From positions 1 to 64,000 of the forward strand of contig CAMDKD010000013.1 of the NCBI GenBank assembly GCA_945901125.1: a DNA stretch of 64,000 nucleotides, in the 5' to 3' direction. The notes beneath the pieces are model-generated. The model was not told where the DNA came from, searched no databases, and saw only the letters and a list, made by a program, of their open reading frames with translations. Of the stretch, positions 54,168-63,509 are shown in pieces; position 1 is the stretch's first letter, and each line of letters begins with the position of its first letter. The stretch comes from Bordetella parapertussis. Its GTDB lineage: Bacteria; Pseudomonadota; Gammaproteobacteria; Burkholderiales; Burkholderiaceae_C. The translations under genes were made by a program, and so were the position numbers.

Positions 54168-54356
54168 ATGAAGAGCAAATATCTCATCGCACAACTTCAA
54201 AAAGCCGGTTGGGTTTTGCGCGGAGCCAAAGGCTCGCATCATATTTTTGTGCATCCAGACATTGCGGGGCATTTGAGTGTGCCGCATCCCAAAAAAGACC
54301 TGGGAACAGGCTTGGTGCACAAGTTGCTCAAACAAGCTGGACTCAAAGAAAGTTAA
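54168..54356 (+). CDS. hicA: HicA mRNA interferase toxin
   Basis: 62 residues, dsRBD-like HicA fold: ITKLLKKAGWxxxxxxGSHH-type region seen as LIAQLQKAGWVLRGAKGSHH, with the catalytic His in GSHHIFVHP, and GTGLVHKLLKQAGL. It cleaves mRNA on translation and is neutralised by HicB. Followed 3 nt later by hicB. Confidence 0.93.
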   Translation: MKSKYLIAQLQKAGWVLRGAKGSHHIFVHPDIAGHLSVPHPKKDLGTGLVHKLLKQAGLKES

Positions 54357-54359
54357 ACC

Positions 54360-54752
54360 ATGAAGTACCCGATCGCCATTGAACTCGGAAATAACACCAC
54401 TGCATGGGGTGTGGTGGTGCCCGATTTGCCGGGATGTTTTTCTGCGGCTGATTCAGGTATAGACGAAGCGATTGAAAACGCCGAACAAGCCATAGAGCTT
54501 TGGATTGAAACCGCTTTGGATATGGGGCAAAACATTCCAACACCCAGTTCCATCTCCGATTTACAGAAAAACTCTGACTACAAGGATTGGGTTTGGGCGG
54601 TGGCTTCTATTGACCCGGCTGTGTTATCAGATGAAATAGAACGTGTGAACATCAGTTTGCCCAAACGTGTCCTTGCCCGACTGGATGCCAAAGCCAAAGA
54701 GTTCGGCGAAAGCCGTTCAGGCTACATCGCCCAACTGGCCATCAGTGCCTGA
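54360..54752 (+). CDS. hicB: HicB antitoxin with ribbon-helix-helix domain
   Basis: 130 residues. N-terminal HicB-like fold (YPIAIELGNNTTAWGVVVPDLPGCFSAAD, GIDEAIENAEQAIELW, split across the family motif) and a C-terminal ribbon-helix-helix (VNISLPKRVLARLDAKAKEF and following). RHH-type HicB represses its own promoter. Convergent with lspA. Confidence 0.93.
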   Translation: MKYPIAIELGNNTTAWGVVVPDLPGCFSAADSGIDEAIENAEQAIELWIETALDMGQNIPTPSSISDLQKNSDYKDWVWAVASIDPAVLSDEIERVNISLPKRVLARLDAKAKEFGESRSGYIAQLAISA

Positions 54753-54766
54753 GCCGAGTTTGTCGC

Positions 54767-55276
54767 TCAAGATGAGCGTCGAACCCGCAGCAACTCATCC
54801 AAAATCAAGCACACCGTGCCCACACTGATGGCGCTGTCGGCCACGTTAAATGCTGGGAAATGTCCTTGGTAAAACACCGGCGACAACCAGTCCCAGTGGA
54901 AGTCTAAAAAGTCGATCACGTGGCCCCACAGCAAGCGGTCGATCACATTGCCTATGGCGCCGCCCAGCACCAGTGCCAGTGCAAAACAAAACAATCGCTG
55001 ATTGGGATGGCTGCGCAACAGCCAAACGATGAAACCCGCAGCACCCACACCGATGGCAATGAAAAACCAGCGTTGCCAACCCGAGGCAGACGACAAAAAC
55101 GAGAAGGCCGCGCCGCTGTTGTGCACCCGCACCAGGTTGAAAAACGATGTGACGGTTTGGCTGTCGCCCAGCTCAAAACTGCCGATGATCAACACCTTGG
55201 TGAATTGATCGGCCAGCAGAATCACCAGGGCAATGCCTAGCCATACAAACATAGAACGTGGTGCGTGTCTGGCCAT
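54767..55276 (-). CDS. lspA: lipoprotein signal peptidase
   Basis: 169 residues, four membrane helices. The catalytic Asp pair is in GNVIDRLLWGHVIDFLDFHW and PAFNVADSAISVG. It cleaves prolipoproteins after lipidation, serving the many lipoproteins coded in this window. Downstream of ileS on the same strand (46-nt gap), the usual ribF-ileS-lspA order. Confidence 0.97.
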   Translation of the reverse strand: MARHAPRSMFVWLGIALVILLADQFTKVLIIGSFELGDSQTVTSFFNLVRVHNSGAAFSFLSSASGWQRWFFIAIGVGAAGFIVWLLRSHPNQRLFCFALALVLGGAIGNVIDRLLWGHVIDFLDFHWDWLSPVFYQGHFPAFNVADSAISVGTVCLILDELLRVRRSS

Positions 55277-55322
55277 GGTCAGTTTTTAAGTGAATGAAGA
55301 AGTGTCAAAAGCAAATAAGCCA

Positions 55323-58235
55323 TCAGGCAAAGGCACGCTGCTCACCGCTGCCGTGCAGGTTGCTGTCGCAACGCCCGCAAATCGTCGGGTGTGAGGACAC
55401 GCTGCCGACATCCGCGCTGTAATGCCAGCAGCGTTCGCATTTGGTGTGGGCCGAAGGTGACACAGACACGGACAGCTCGTTTCCGGCTTGGAGTTGCATC
55501 CCGGAGACGATGAACACAAATTTCAAGTCACCACCCAGGCTTTGCAGCAGTGCCATGTCAGCAGCGTTCACAGTCAGCACCGCCTCGGCTTGCAGCGGTG
55601 AACCGACCAAGCCTTGCGCGCGCACCACTTCGATGTCTTTGTTCACTTGTTCGCGGATCTCGCGAATACGCGACCATTTCTCAAGCAGCGCCATGTCAGG
55701 TTCAGGGAGATGTACATACCCGTCTTTGAAGATGGTGTTGCCCAAGCCCAGCACGCCCCAAGCCTCTTCAGCAGTAAAGCTTAAGAACGGTGCCATCCAG
55801 CGCAACATGGCTTGGGTGATTTGCCAGAGCGCGGTTTGCGCGCTGCGCCTGGCGTGCGAACCGGCGGCAGTGGTGTACAGCCTGTCTTTGAGCACATCCA
55901 GGTAAAACGCGCCCAAGTCTTCCGAACAATAAATTTGCAATTTCGAGACCACCGGATGGAACTCGTAACGCCCGAAATGACCGCCTTCAAACACCTTGGT
56001 TTGCGGGTTGTAATGGCCGACGATATCGGCTTGCAGTTGCGCGGCGCGGCTGATGGCGTAGCGGTCGACTTCCAGCATGTCCGCCATGGGAACAGCATCT
56101 TTGTGTATGTCGAAGTCGCTGGTGTTGGCCAACAAAAACTTCAAGGTATTGCGCACGCGACGGTAGGTGTCGACCACACGCGCCAGGATTTTGTCGTCGA
56201 TGTTCAAGTCGCCCGAATAGTCGGTAGACGCCACCCACAGGCGAACGATTTCCGCGCCGAGTTTGTCGGTGACTTCCTGCGGTACCACGGTGTTGCCCAA
56301 GCTCTTGCTCATCTTGCGGCCTTGGCCGTCGGTGGCAAAACCATGTGTCAATAAGCCGCGATAAGGCGCGCGGTCGTACAGCGCGCAACCGAGCAACAGC
56401 GAACTGTGGAACCAGCCTCTGTGCTGATCGTGGCCTTCCAAATACAAATCGGCTTCGGGGCCGCTCTCGTGGAACGGTGGTCGGTCGTAAGCGTTTTTGT
56501 GGCTGCCGCGCAGCACGTGCTCGAACGTCGAGCCCGAGTCAAACCAGACTTCCAAAATATCGGTGCTCTTGCTGTATTCGTCGGCTTGGGCGGTTTGGCC
56601 TTTGCCTTGCGCTGTCAACAAAGCTTGGATGTCGTTCACACCGGCGCGGCTCCAGGCTTCTATGCCGCCGTGTTCCACCATGCTGGCGGCAATGTCCAAA
56701 ATTTCCATGGTGTCCGGGTGCAATTCGCCGCTGTCTTTGTGCAACAAAAACGGCACCGGCACGCCCCAGCTGCGCTGGCGCGAGATACACCAGTCGGGGC
56801 GGTTGGCAATCATGTCGCGCAAACGGGTTTTGCCGTTCTCGGGGTAGAACTTGGTTTGCTCGATCGCGTCCAGCGCCGATTGGCGCAGCGTCTTCGGCGC
56901 TTTGTCTTTGGTGAACACGCCCGCGCCTTCGTCCATGCGCACAAACCATTGCGCCGCAGCGCGGTAGATGACCGGGGTTTTGTGCCGCCAGCAATGCGGG
57001 TAGCTGTGCGTGATGCCGTGTGTCGCCATCAAACGCCCTGTGTTTTTCAGGGCTTCCAAAATGACGGGTACGGCTTTCCAGATGTGCTGGCCGCCGAACA
57101 ACGCGAAGTCAGCTGCATACGCGCCGTTGCCTTGCACCGGGTTCAAGATGTCGTCATAAGCCAGACCATGCGCCACGCAGGAGTTGAAGTCATCCACGCC
57201 GTAAGCAGGTGCGCTGTGCACGATGCCGGTGCCGTCTGCGTCGGTGGCGTAGTCCGCCAAGTACACCGGCGCGGTGCGTTTATAGGCAGCGTCTACATGA
57301 GACAGCGGGTGATGGAATTCAATCAAATCCAGCGCCTGGCCTTGGCAGGTCGCCACTGCTTTGCCGCTGAGTTGCCAGCGGTCTAAACATTTTTCCACCA
57401 GCGATTCGGCGCACACAAAGTAGCCGCGCTCGGTGTCGATCAGCGCGTAGTTCAATTCGGGGTTGAGGTTCAGCGCTTGGTTGGCCGGAATGGTCCAGGC
57501 GGTGGTGGTCCAGATCACTGCAAAAGCTTCTTTGTCCAATTTGGACATGCCGAAAGCCTTGGCCAGTTTGTCGGGTTGGGCGCATAAAAATGCCACATCC
57601 AGCGTGTCGCTTTTTTTGTCCGCGTATTCAATTTCAAATTCAGCCAATGAAGAACCGCAATCGAAACACCAGTACACCGGCTTTAAGCCACGGTACACAA
57701 AACCGCGCTCGATCACGCGCTTAAACGCGCGTATTTCACCTGCCTCGTTGCTGAAATCCATGGTGCGGTAAGGCCGTTCCCAGTCGCCCAAGACACCTAG
57801 GCGTTTGAAGTCTTCGCGCTGCTGATCGATTTGCTCGGTGGCAAAGGCGCGGCTTTTGGCTTGCATGTCGTCGCGGGACAGTTTGCGGCCATGGAGTTTT
57901 TCGATGGCGTTTTCAATCGGCAAACCGTGGCAGTCCCAGCCGGGGATGTATTGCGCATCAAAACCAGCCAGTTGGCGGCTTTTGACGATCATGTCTTTCA
58001 ATACTTTGTTCAGCGCGTGGCCGATGTGTAGCTTGCCATTCGCATACGGCGGGCCGTCGTGCAACACAAACAGCGGCTGGCCGTGGCGCGCCACGCGCAA
58101 TTGTTTGTAAAGGCCTTGGTCTGTCCAGCTTTTGGCCCAAGCCGGTTCACGCTTGGGCAAGTCGCCGCGCATGGGAAACGGTGTGTCCGGCAGGTTCAAG
58201 GTGGCGCGGTAATCGGTGGTGTTTGCGTCGGTCAT
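55323..58235 (-). CDS. ileS: isoleucyl-tRNA synthetase
   Basis: 970 residues, class I. HIGH as LHIGHALNKVL, KMSKS as GRKMSKSLGN, editing domain between them (WTTTAWTIPANQALNLNP), and a C-terminal zinc finger CERCWHYSADVG with CGRCDSNLHG. Bacterial type 1 IleRS. Upstream lies ribF (111-nt gap). Confidence 0.97.
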   Translation of the reverse strand: MTDANTTDYRATLNLPDTPFPMRGDLPKREPAWAKSWTDQGLYKQLRVARHGQPLFVLHDGPPYANGKLHIGHALNKVLKDMIVKSRQLAGFDAQYIPGWDCHGLPIENAIEKLHGRKLSRDDMQAKSRAFATEQIDQQREDFKRLGVLGDWERPYRTMDFSNEAGEIRAFKRVIERGFVYRGLKPVYWCFDCGSSLAEFEIEYADKKSDTLDVAFLCAQPDKLAKAFGMSKLDKEAFAVIWTTTAWTIPANQALNLNPELNYALIDTERGYFVCAESLVEKCLDRWQLSGKAVATCQGQALDLIEFHHPLSHVDAAYKRTAPVYLADYATDADGTGIVHSAPAYGVDDFNSCVAHGLAYDDILNPVQGNGAYAADFALFGGQHIWKAVPVILEALKNTGRLMATHGITHSYPHCWRHKTPVIYRAAAQWFVRMDEGAGVFTKDKAPKTLRQSALDAIEQTKFYPENGKTRLRDMIANRPDWCISRQRSWGVPVPFLLHKDSGELHPDTMEILDIAASMVEHGGIEAWSRAGVNDIQALLTAQGKGQTAQADEYSKSTDILEVWFDSGSTFEHVLRGSHKNAYDRPPFHESGPEADLYLEGHDQHRGWFHSSLLLGCALYDRAPYRGLLTHGFATDGQGRKMSKSLGNTVVPQEVTDKLGAEIVRLWVASTDYSGDLNIDDKILARVVDTYRRVRNTLKFLLANTSDFDIHKDAVPMADMLEVDRYAISRAAQLQADIVGHYNPQTKVFEGGHFGRYEFHPVVSKLQIYCSEDLGAFYLDVLKDRLYTTAAGSHARRSAQTALWQITQAMLRWMAPFLSFTAEEAWGVLGLGNTIFKDGYVHLPEPDMALLEKWSRIREIREQVNKDIEVVRAQGLVGSPLQAEAVLTVNAADMALLQSLGGDLKFVFIVSGMQLQAGNELSVSVSPSAHTKCERCWHYSADVGSVSSHPTICGRCDSNLHGSGEQRAFA

Positions 58236-58346
58236 GTCAATTCAGTATCAAGGTATTCGAATGGATTCGGGATTGAGGCTGCGGCATCCGGTGCAGCTGT
58301 CAGTGGATGTAAGAGACGCGGGGCAAGGTGCGTCATGCAGGCCCTG

Positions 58347-59354
58347 TCAAATTCGGGCGGCCAGCCAGGCGCGTGCGTCGTCGCAGTCGCGCTGTATGCC
58401 CCGGTTCAAGGCGTCCATGCTCTCGTACTTGAGTTCGTCGTGTAATTTATGCAGCAGTTCCACGCGAACGAGTTTACCGTAGCCCCCCTCAGTACCCAAG
58501 CCGCCAGGCCAGTCCAGGCAATGGGTTTCCAGCAGCACGCGCCCGCCGTTCACATCGTTGGCGTCCAACGAGGGGCGCACGCCAAAATTCGCCACGCCCG
58601 GCAGCGGCTTGTCGCTCAAACCGTGGACAAGTGCTACAAAAATACCGCTGGCCGCTGGTTTGCTATGGGCAAAGCGCAGGTTCAAGGTCGGGCAGTTGAG
58701 TTCGCGCCCGAGTTTGCGCCCATGCACCACGTGCCCCGATAAGGCGTAGGGGCGACCCAGCAGCAATGCCGCCTGACGCATATCGCCATCGGCCAAGGCC
58801 TGGCGCACGGCAGAGCTAGAGACCCGCACGCCGGTCACGCCCGGCTTGTCAGCCGAGGTTTGACCGGAGATTTCATAGCTGTTCATGCGCGCGACTTCAA
58901 AGCCCAGTTCGCTGCCGCTGCGTGCCAACGAGGCGTAGTCACCGGCGCGTTTGGCACCGTAGCAAAAGTCGTCGCCGACAAGCACATAGCGCACGCCCAG
59001 GCCTTGCACCAGCATCTGCTGCACAAAATCATCCGGGCTTAATGCCGCCAGCGCTTGATTGAACGGCAGCAGCACGCATTGGGCGATGCCGCAGGCTTGC
59101 AGTTCAGCCAGCTTGTCGCGCAAACCGGCGATGCGCGCCGGGGCCATGTCGGGCTTGTTCAGCAGACCGGCAAAGAAATCGCGCGGGTGCGGCTCAAAAG
59201 TCATGACGCAAGACGGCACGCCGCGCTGGCGCGCTTCGTTGTGCAACAAAGCCAGCATGGCCTGGTGGCCGCGGTGCACGCCGTCGAAATTGCCGATGGT
59301 CAGCGCGCAGGACGGGGCCAGCCCGGGGTGGTGAATACCTCTGAAAATTTGCAT
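58347..59354 (-). CDS. ribF: bifunctional riboflavin kinase / FAD synthetase
   Basis: 335 residues. FAD synthetase domain with TIGNFDGVHRGHQAMLA and VLVGDDFCYGAKRAGD (adenylyltransferase motifs), then the riboflavin kinase domain with LGRPYALSGHVVHGRKLGRELNCPTLN. Makes FMN and FAD. First gene of ribF-ileS-lspA. No FMN riboswitch is visible upstream. Confidence 0.97.
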   Translation of the reverse strand: MQIFRGIHHPGLAPSCALTIGNFDGVHRGHQAMLALLHNEARQRGVPSCVMTFEPHPRDFFAGLLNKPDMAPARIAGLRDKLAELQACGIAQCVLLPFNQALAALSPDDFVQQMLVQGLGVRYVLVGDDFCYGAKRAGDYASLARSGSELGFEVARMNSYEISGQTSADKPGVTGVRVSSSAVRQALADGDMRQAALLLGRPYALSGHVVHGRKLGRELNCPTLNLRFAHSKPAASGIFVALVHGLSDKPLPGVANFGVRPSLDANDVNGGRVLLETHCLDWPGGLGTEGGYGKLVRVELLHKLHDELKYESMDALNRGIQRDCDDARAWLAARI

Positions 59355-59443
59355 GTGGCAGGGGGAATGTCAAGGAACCGTCTTGGAAACAGGTTATATT
59401 GTCATTGATCGACGTCAGTGCTCGCTTATCTCATTGGAGGTGA

Positions 59444-60004
59444 ATGTTGAAGGTCTTGAAGTTGTCTGCCCAAGGGTTGCCCCAATCCTGGATTTCGCTC
59501 GAACAAGCCGTCACCCATTACGCGGCAGACGAGGTGCGCTGGGAAGCCGGTGTTGAAGTCGCGGTTTACCGTGGCGGCTATAACGCCGTCACCGGCATAC
59601 AGTCGAAAATCGTCATCAACAGCATCATCGGCACCAAGGGCGTTCCGCGCATCAACCCCTTCGATTTGAAACCGGGCTTGACCAACAGCAAACTCTTCGC
59701 CCGCGACCGCAACCTGTGCGCTTATTGTGGCGACGATTTCCACGAAACCGACCTGACCCGCGAACACATCATCCCCTTCGGCCAGCACGGCCAGGACACT
59801 TGGATGAACGTGGTCACCGCCTGCCAGACTTGCAACCACCGCAAAGCCAACCGCACGCCCGAGCAGGCGCGCATGCCCCTGCTTTACACGCCTTATGTGC
59901 CCACGCTGTGGGAAGACTTTATTTTGCGCAACCGCCGCATCCTGGCCGACCAGATGGAGTTTTTGATGGCGCATTTGCCGCGCAATTCGAGGTTGGCGGC
60001 TTAG
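59444..60004 (+). CDS. HNH endonuclease-domain protein
   Basis: 186 residues. An N-terminal domain (LEQAVTHYAADEVRWEAGVEVAV) precedes an HNH domain: CAYCGDDFHETDLTREHIIPF with the metal-binding Cys pair and EHI, then NVVTACQTCNHRKANRTPEQA with the second Cys pair and the Asn/His. GGAGG lies close to the ATG. This standalone HNH type is widespread in betaproteobacteria; role unknown. Divergent from ribF. Confidence 0.9.
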   Translation: MLKVLKLSAQGLPQSWISLEQAVTHYAADEVRWEAGVEVAVYRGGYNAVTGIQSKIVINSIIGTKGVPRINPFDLKPGLTNSKLFARDRNLCAYCGDDFHETDLTREHIIPFGQHGQDTWMNVVTACQTCNHRKANRTPEQARMPLLYTPYVPTLWEDFILRNRRILADQMEFLMAHLPRNSRLAA

Positions 60005-60234
60005 ATTTTTTCAAACCTCACCCGGCTCACCCCATCCACCACTACCTCTTCGGTGAACATGGCAAACGGCCTGACCCAAAGCCCTTGTTCACCGTATAGC
60101 GCTTTGTAAAGCACCAGCGGTTCCAGCGTTTCGCTGTGGCGCACCACGCCGAGCACTTCATAGTCCAGTTGTTTGTAATGCCGGTAGCGCCCGGTGGGCA
60201 GGCTGGGCAGGGGCGGCAGGTCGATGTCAGACAT
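60001..60234 (-). CDS. DUF1653 protein
   Basis: 77 residues; GRYRHYKQLDYEVLGVVRHSET, LEPLVLYKALYGEQGLWVRP and FTEEV match the DUF1653 pattern (small, beta-rich). Function unknown. Its stop overlaps the HNH gene tail by 4 nt (convergent). Confidence 0.9.
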   Translation of the reverse strand: MSDIDLPPLPSLPTGRYRHYKQLDYEVLGVVRHSETLEPLVLYKALYGEQGLWVRPFAMFTEEVVVDGVSRVRFEKI

Positions 60235-60364
60235 GGTGTACTTTCATTTAGGAACAGGTCAGCGCTTGCACCGTGGCCAAGGCTAGAAAACTGTGTATAT
60301 TGAGTTTATACTGAGTTATCGTTGTTATGCTTAAAATTAGTAAACCTTGGTAACTTTGCTATAT

Positions 60365-61561
60365 ATGGACCCATTAACGAATCCTTTTTCTCCTGGCGCA
60401 GGCAATCAACCACCAGAGTTGGCGGGCCGCAGTGAACTTTTATACAAAGTGGAGGTGCTACTTGCCCGGATCAAGGCTGGAAGAAGCGAGCAAAGCATGT
60501 TCATGGTGGGTTTGCGCGGTGTTGGGAAAACCGTATTACTTAACCGCGTGCGTGAAATGGCTGAGGAGCAGGGCTATCAAGCACTGTTGATTGAGGCACA
60601 CGAGAGCAAGTCTTTGCCATTGCTTTTGTTGCCGCCATTGCGGCAAGTTTTATTTGCGCTTGATCGCATGCAAAACATCAGCCAAAAGGTAAAACGCGGC
60701 TTGCGTGTGCTGCGAAGTTTCATAGGCGGCGTCAAACTCAAAATGGGTGACGCAGAATTTGGCTTGGATATTGACCCGGAAACCGGTTCGGCAGACAGTG
60801 GCGATCTGGAGGCTGACTTGGCCGAGTTATTCGTGGCTGTTGGCGAAGCGGCTGCTGACCGTGGTAAAGCCGTTGCCATCATTGTCGACGAGCTTCAGTA
60901 CATGACCGAAGTCGAGATGAGCGCGCTCATCATGGCCATACACAAGGTGTCTCAACGCAACTTACCGTTGGTGCTCATCGGTGCTGGTTTGCCGCAGTTG
61001 GTTGGCTTGGCAGGCAAATCCAAATCTTACGCTGAGAGATTGTTTATTTATCCAGAGGTGGGCGCGCTGTCTCTGCAAGATGCTTCATTAGCGTTGCAAG
61101 GACCTGTGTCAACTCAAGGTGTGGCGTTCACAACCGAGGCATTGGCTGAGATTTTCAGGGTTACCCAAGGCTATCCCTATTTTTTGCAGGAATGGGGTTA
61201 CCAATCGTGGAACATGGCGCAACAGTCACCGATAGACTTGCCGCTGATCAAGCGCACCACGATTGCCTCAACCATAAGGCTAGATCAAAGTTTTTTTCGT
61301 GTGCGATTCGATCGACTTACCCCGCGTGAAAAAGACTACCTCAGCGCCTTGGCGGAAATGGGCGCTGGCAATCAGCGTTCGGGTGGTGTCGCAGAACGAC
61401 TGGGAGTCAAAGTGCAGACCATTGCACCTCTGCGCTCTAGCCTGATTAAAAAGGGAATGATTTACAGCCCGGCCCATGGTGACACAGCTTTCACCGTTCC
61501 CATGTTTGATGATTTCATGCTACGCACCATGCCCGGCGGGCCTCGTAAAGCCGGGGCATAG
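60365..61561 (+). CDS. orphan AAA/STAND-like ATPase with winged-helix C-terminus
   Basis: 398 residues. Walker A GLRGVGKT at residues 49-56, Walker B IIVDELQ around residue 180, and sensor-like LVLIGAGLPQL. The C-terminal part (FFRVRFDRLTPREKDYLSALAEMG, then QRSGGVAERLGVKVQTIAPL) looks like a winged helix. The start at 60365 (MDPLTNPFSPGAG) matches the family N-terminus better than a TTG at 60347. No partner gene is adjacent. Resembles archaeal-type ATPases found in defence and mobile contexts, but role is unknown. Confidence 0.8.
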   Translation: MDPLTNPFSPGAGNQPPELAGRSELLYKVEVLLARIKAGRSEQSMFMVGLRGVGKTVLLNRVREMAEEQGYQALLIEAHESKSLPLLLLPPLRQVLFALDRMQNISQKVKRGLRVLRSFIGGVKLKMGDAEFGLDIDPETGSADSGDLEADLAELFVAVGEAAADRGKAVAIIVDELQYMTEVEMSALIMAIHKVSQRNLPLVLIGAGLPQLVGLAGKSKSYAERLFIYPEVGALSLQDASLALQGPVSTQGVAFTTEALAEIFRVTQGYPYFLQEWGYQSWNMAQQSPIDLPLIKRTTIASTIRLDQSFFRVRFDRLTPREKDYLSALAEMGAGNQRSGGVAERLGVKVQTIAPLRSSLIKKGMIYSPAHGDTAFTVPMFDDFMLRTMPGGPRKAGA

Positions 61562-61585
61562 TGAAACATACCCACAAGGCAAGCG

Positions 61586-62194
61586 TTATTTTTTGATTGA
61601 CTGACCGCGTTGGATCAGTTCAGCAATCGCCTGCGGATACATCACATGCTCTTGCGTCAGCACGCGCGCGGCCAAACTGTCCGCGCTGTCATCCGGCAAC
61701 ACCGGCACCACGGCTTGCGCCAGTATCGGTCCGTGGTCGAGTTCGGTGGTCACCTGGTGCACGGTGGCACCGGCAAACCGGCAGCCTGCATCGATCGCGC
61801 GCTGGTGCGTATGCAGTCCTGGAAACGCGGGTAACAGCGAGGGGTGTATGTTCAATAAGCGTCCCTCAAAATGCACCACAAAACCCGGCGTCAGTATGCG
61901 CATGAAACCCGCCAACACCACCAGCGACGGTTCATAACTGTCTATGGTTTGGCGCAGCACATCGTCAAACGCGGTGCGCGGATCGGCTCTGTCGGCAAAA
62001 GCGGTGTGGTCCACCACTTGCGTGGTCAAGCCCATGTCGGCGGCGAGTTGCAAACCGCGCGCATCCGGGCGGTTGCTGATGACGGCAGCAATACGCGCAT
62101 TCAGCTTTTCTTCCCACTGATGCAACACGGCGGCACGGGCAATGGCCAGCATATTGGAGCCGCCGCCGGAAATCAGGATGACGATGTTTTTCAT
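61586..62194 (-). CDS. purN: phosphoribosylglycinamide formyltransferase
   Basis: 202 residues. ISGGGSNMLAI (PRPP-type GAR site), VLAGFMRILTPGFV, and the catalytic LLNIHPSLLPAFPG with Asn, His and later Asp in TTELDHGPILAQA. Transfers formyl from 10-formyl-THF in purine synthesis. The start MKNIVILISGGG at 62194 is chosen; 62203 is possible. Confidence 0.96.
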   Translation of the reverse strand: MKNIVILISGGGSNMLAIARAAVLHQWEEKLNARIAAVISNRPDARGLQLAADMGLTTQVVDHTAFADRADPRTAFDDVLRQTIDSYEPSLVVLAGFMRILTPGFVVHFEGRLLNIHPSLLPAFPGLHTHQRAIDAGCRFAGATVHQVTTELDHGPILAQAVVPVLPDDSADSLAARVLTQEHVMYPQAIAELIQRGQSIKK

Positions 62195-62311
62195 TCGGGC
62201 CATTATGACGACTGCGGCAGCCGGTGAACGGCTTTCAGGCAAAATCGCACGGTCGTGCTAAAACACGTATTTGCTCAATCACAGTCGCCACAGCGCCCAC
62301 GGAGAATTCAT

Positions 62312-63490
62312 ATGGATTTGGCATTCACGCCTGAAGAACAGGCATTTCGCGAAGAAGTGCGCGTCTGGGTGAAAGCCCATTTGCCCGGGGACATTTCCCG
62401 CAAAGTGCTGAACGCCCAGCGTCTCACACGCGACGATATGCAGGCCTGGGCATTGATTTTGGGTGTCAAAGGCTGGCTGGGTTACGGTTGGCCCAAAGAG
62501 TTTGGCGGACCGGGTTGGAACGCGGTGCAAAAGCATTTGTTTGAAGAAGAATGCGCCTTGGCTGGTGCGCCGCGCGTCATTCCTTTCGGGCCGGTGATGG
62601 TGGCACCCGTCATCATGGCCTTTGGCAACGCCGAACAACAGCAACGTTTTTTGCCCGGCATCGCCAGCGGCAAAGTCTGGTGGAGCCAAGGCTACAGCGA
62701 GCCAGGTTCTGGCTCGGATTTGGCGTCATTGAAAACCCGCGCCGAGCGGGTCGGCGACAAATTCATCGTCAACGGCCAAAAAACCTGGACCACCTTGGGC
62801 CAGTTCGGCGAATGGATTTTTTGCCTGGTGCGCACCAGCACCGAAGGCAAACCGCAAACCGGCATTTCGTTTTTGTTGATTGACATGAAGTCACCCGGCG
62901 TCAGCGTGCGCCCGATCAAGCTGCTTGACGGCGAATGCGAGGTGAATGAAGTCTGGTTTGACAACGTGGAAGTCCCCGCCGAGAACTTGATCGGCCAGGA
63001 AAACAAAGGCTGGGATTACGCCAAATATTTGCTGGCGCACGAGCGCACCAACATCGCTGACGTCAACCGCGCCAAGCGCGAACTCGAGCGCTTAAAGCGC
63101 ATCGCCAAAGCAGAAGGTGTGTTTGATGACATGCGTTTTCGGGATGAAATTGCCAAGCTCGAAGTCGACGTGATTGCTTTAGAAATGATGGTGTTGCGCG
63201 TGCTGAGTGCCGAGAAATCCGGCAAGCAATCGTTGGACATTGCAGGCTTGTTGAAAATACGCGGCTCGGAAATTCAACAGCGTTACAGCGAACTCATGAT
63301 GCTGGCCGCCGGGCCTTTCAGCCTGCCGTTTATTTTCGAAGCCATGGATGCAGGCTGGCAGGGCGACCATGTGGGCGCGGCGCATTGCGCACCGCTGGCC
63401 TCCACCTATTTCAATATGCGCAAAACCACGATTTACGGCGGCTCCAACGAAGTGCAACGCAACATCGTCGCCAAAACCGTGCTCGGCTGA
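62312..63490 (+). CDS. acyl-CoA dehydrogenase, PimC-like large subunit
   Basis: 392 residues. FAD-binding YSEPGSGSDLASLKTRAER and GQKTWTTLGQFGEWIF, and a C-terminal IYGGSNEVQRNIVAKTVLG. The start at 62312 follows GGAGAA. With the next gene it forms a pair like pimC/pimD (pimeloyl-CoA or dicarboxylyl-CoA dehydrogenase). Oxidises an acyl-CoA; chain unknown. Confidence 0.88.
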   Translation: MDLAFTPEEQAFREEVRVWVKAHLPGDISRKVLNAQRLTRDDMQAWALILGVKGWLGYGWPKEFGGPGWNAVQKHLFEEECALAGAPRVIPFGPVMVAPVIMAFGNAEQQQRFLPGIASGKVWWSQGYSEPGSGSDLASLKTRAERVGDKFIVNGQKTWTTLGQFGEWIFCLVRTSTEGKPQTGISFLLIDMKSPGVSVRPIKLLDGECEVNEVWFDNVEVPAENLIGQENKGWDYAKYLLAHERTNIADVNRAKRELERLKRIAKAEGVFDDMRFRDEIAKLEVDVIALEMMVLRVLSAEKSGKQSLDIAGLLKIRGSEIQQRYSELMMLAAGPFSLPFIFEAMDAGWQGDHVGAAHCAPLASTYFNMRKTTIYGGSNEVQRNIVAKTVLG

Positions 63491-63509
63491 ACACACACCA
63501 AGGATTCAC

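Noticed and set aside
58236..58346. Possible regulatory RNA between ribF and ileS
   Set aside because: No T-box or other structure can be recognised; ileS of proteobacteria is not normally T-box controlled.
59355..59443. Possible FMN riboswitch upstream of ribF
   Set aside because: No conserved RFN element motifs are visible.
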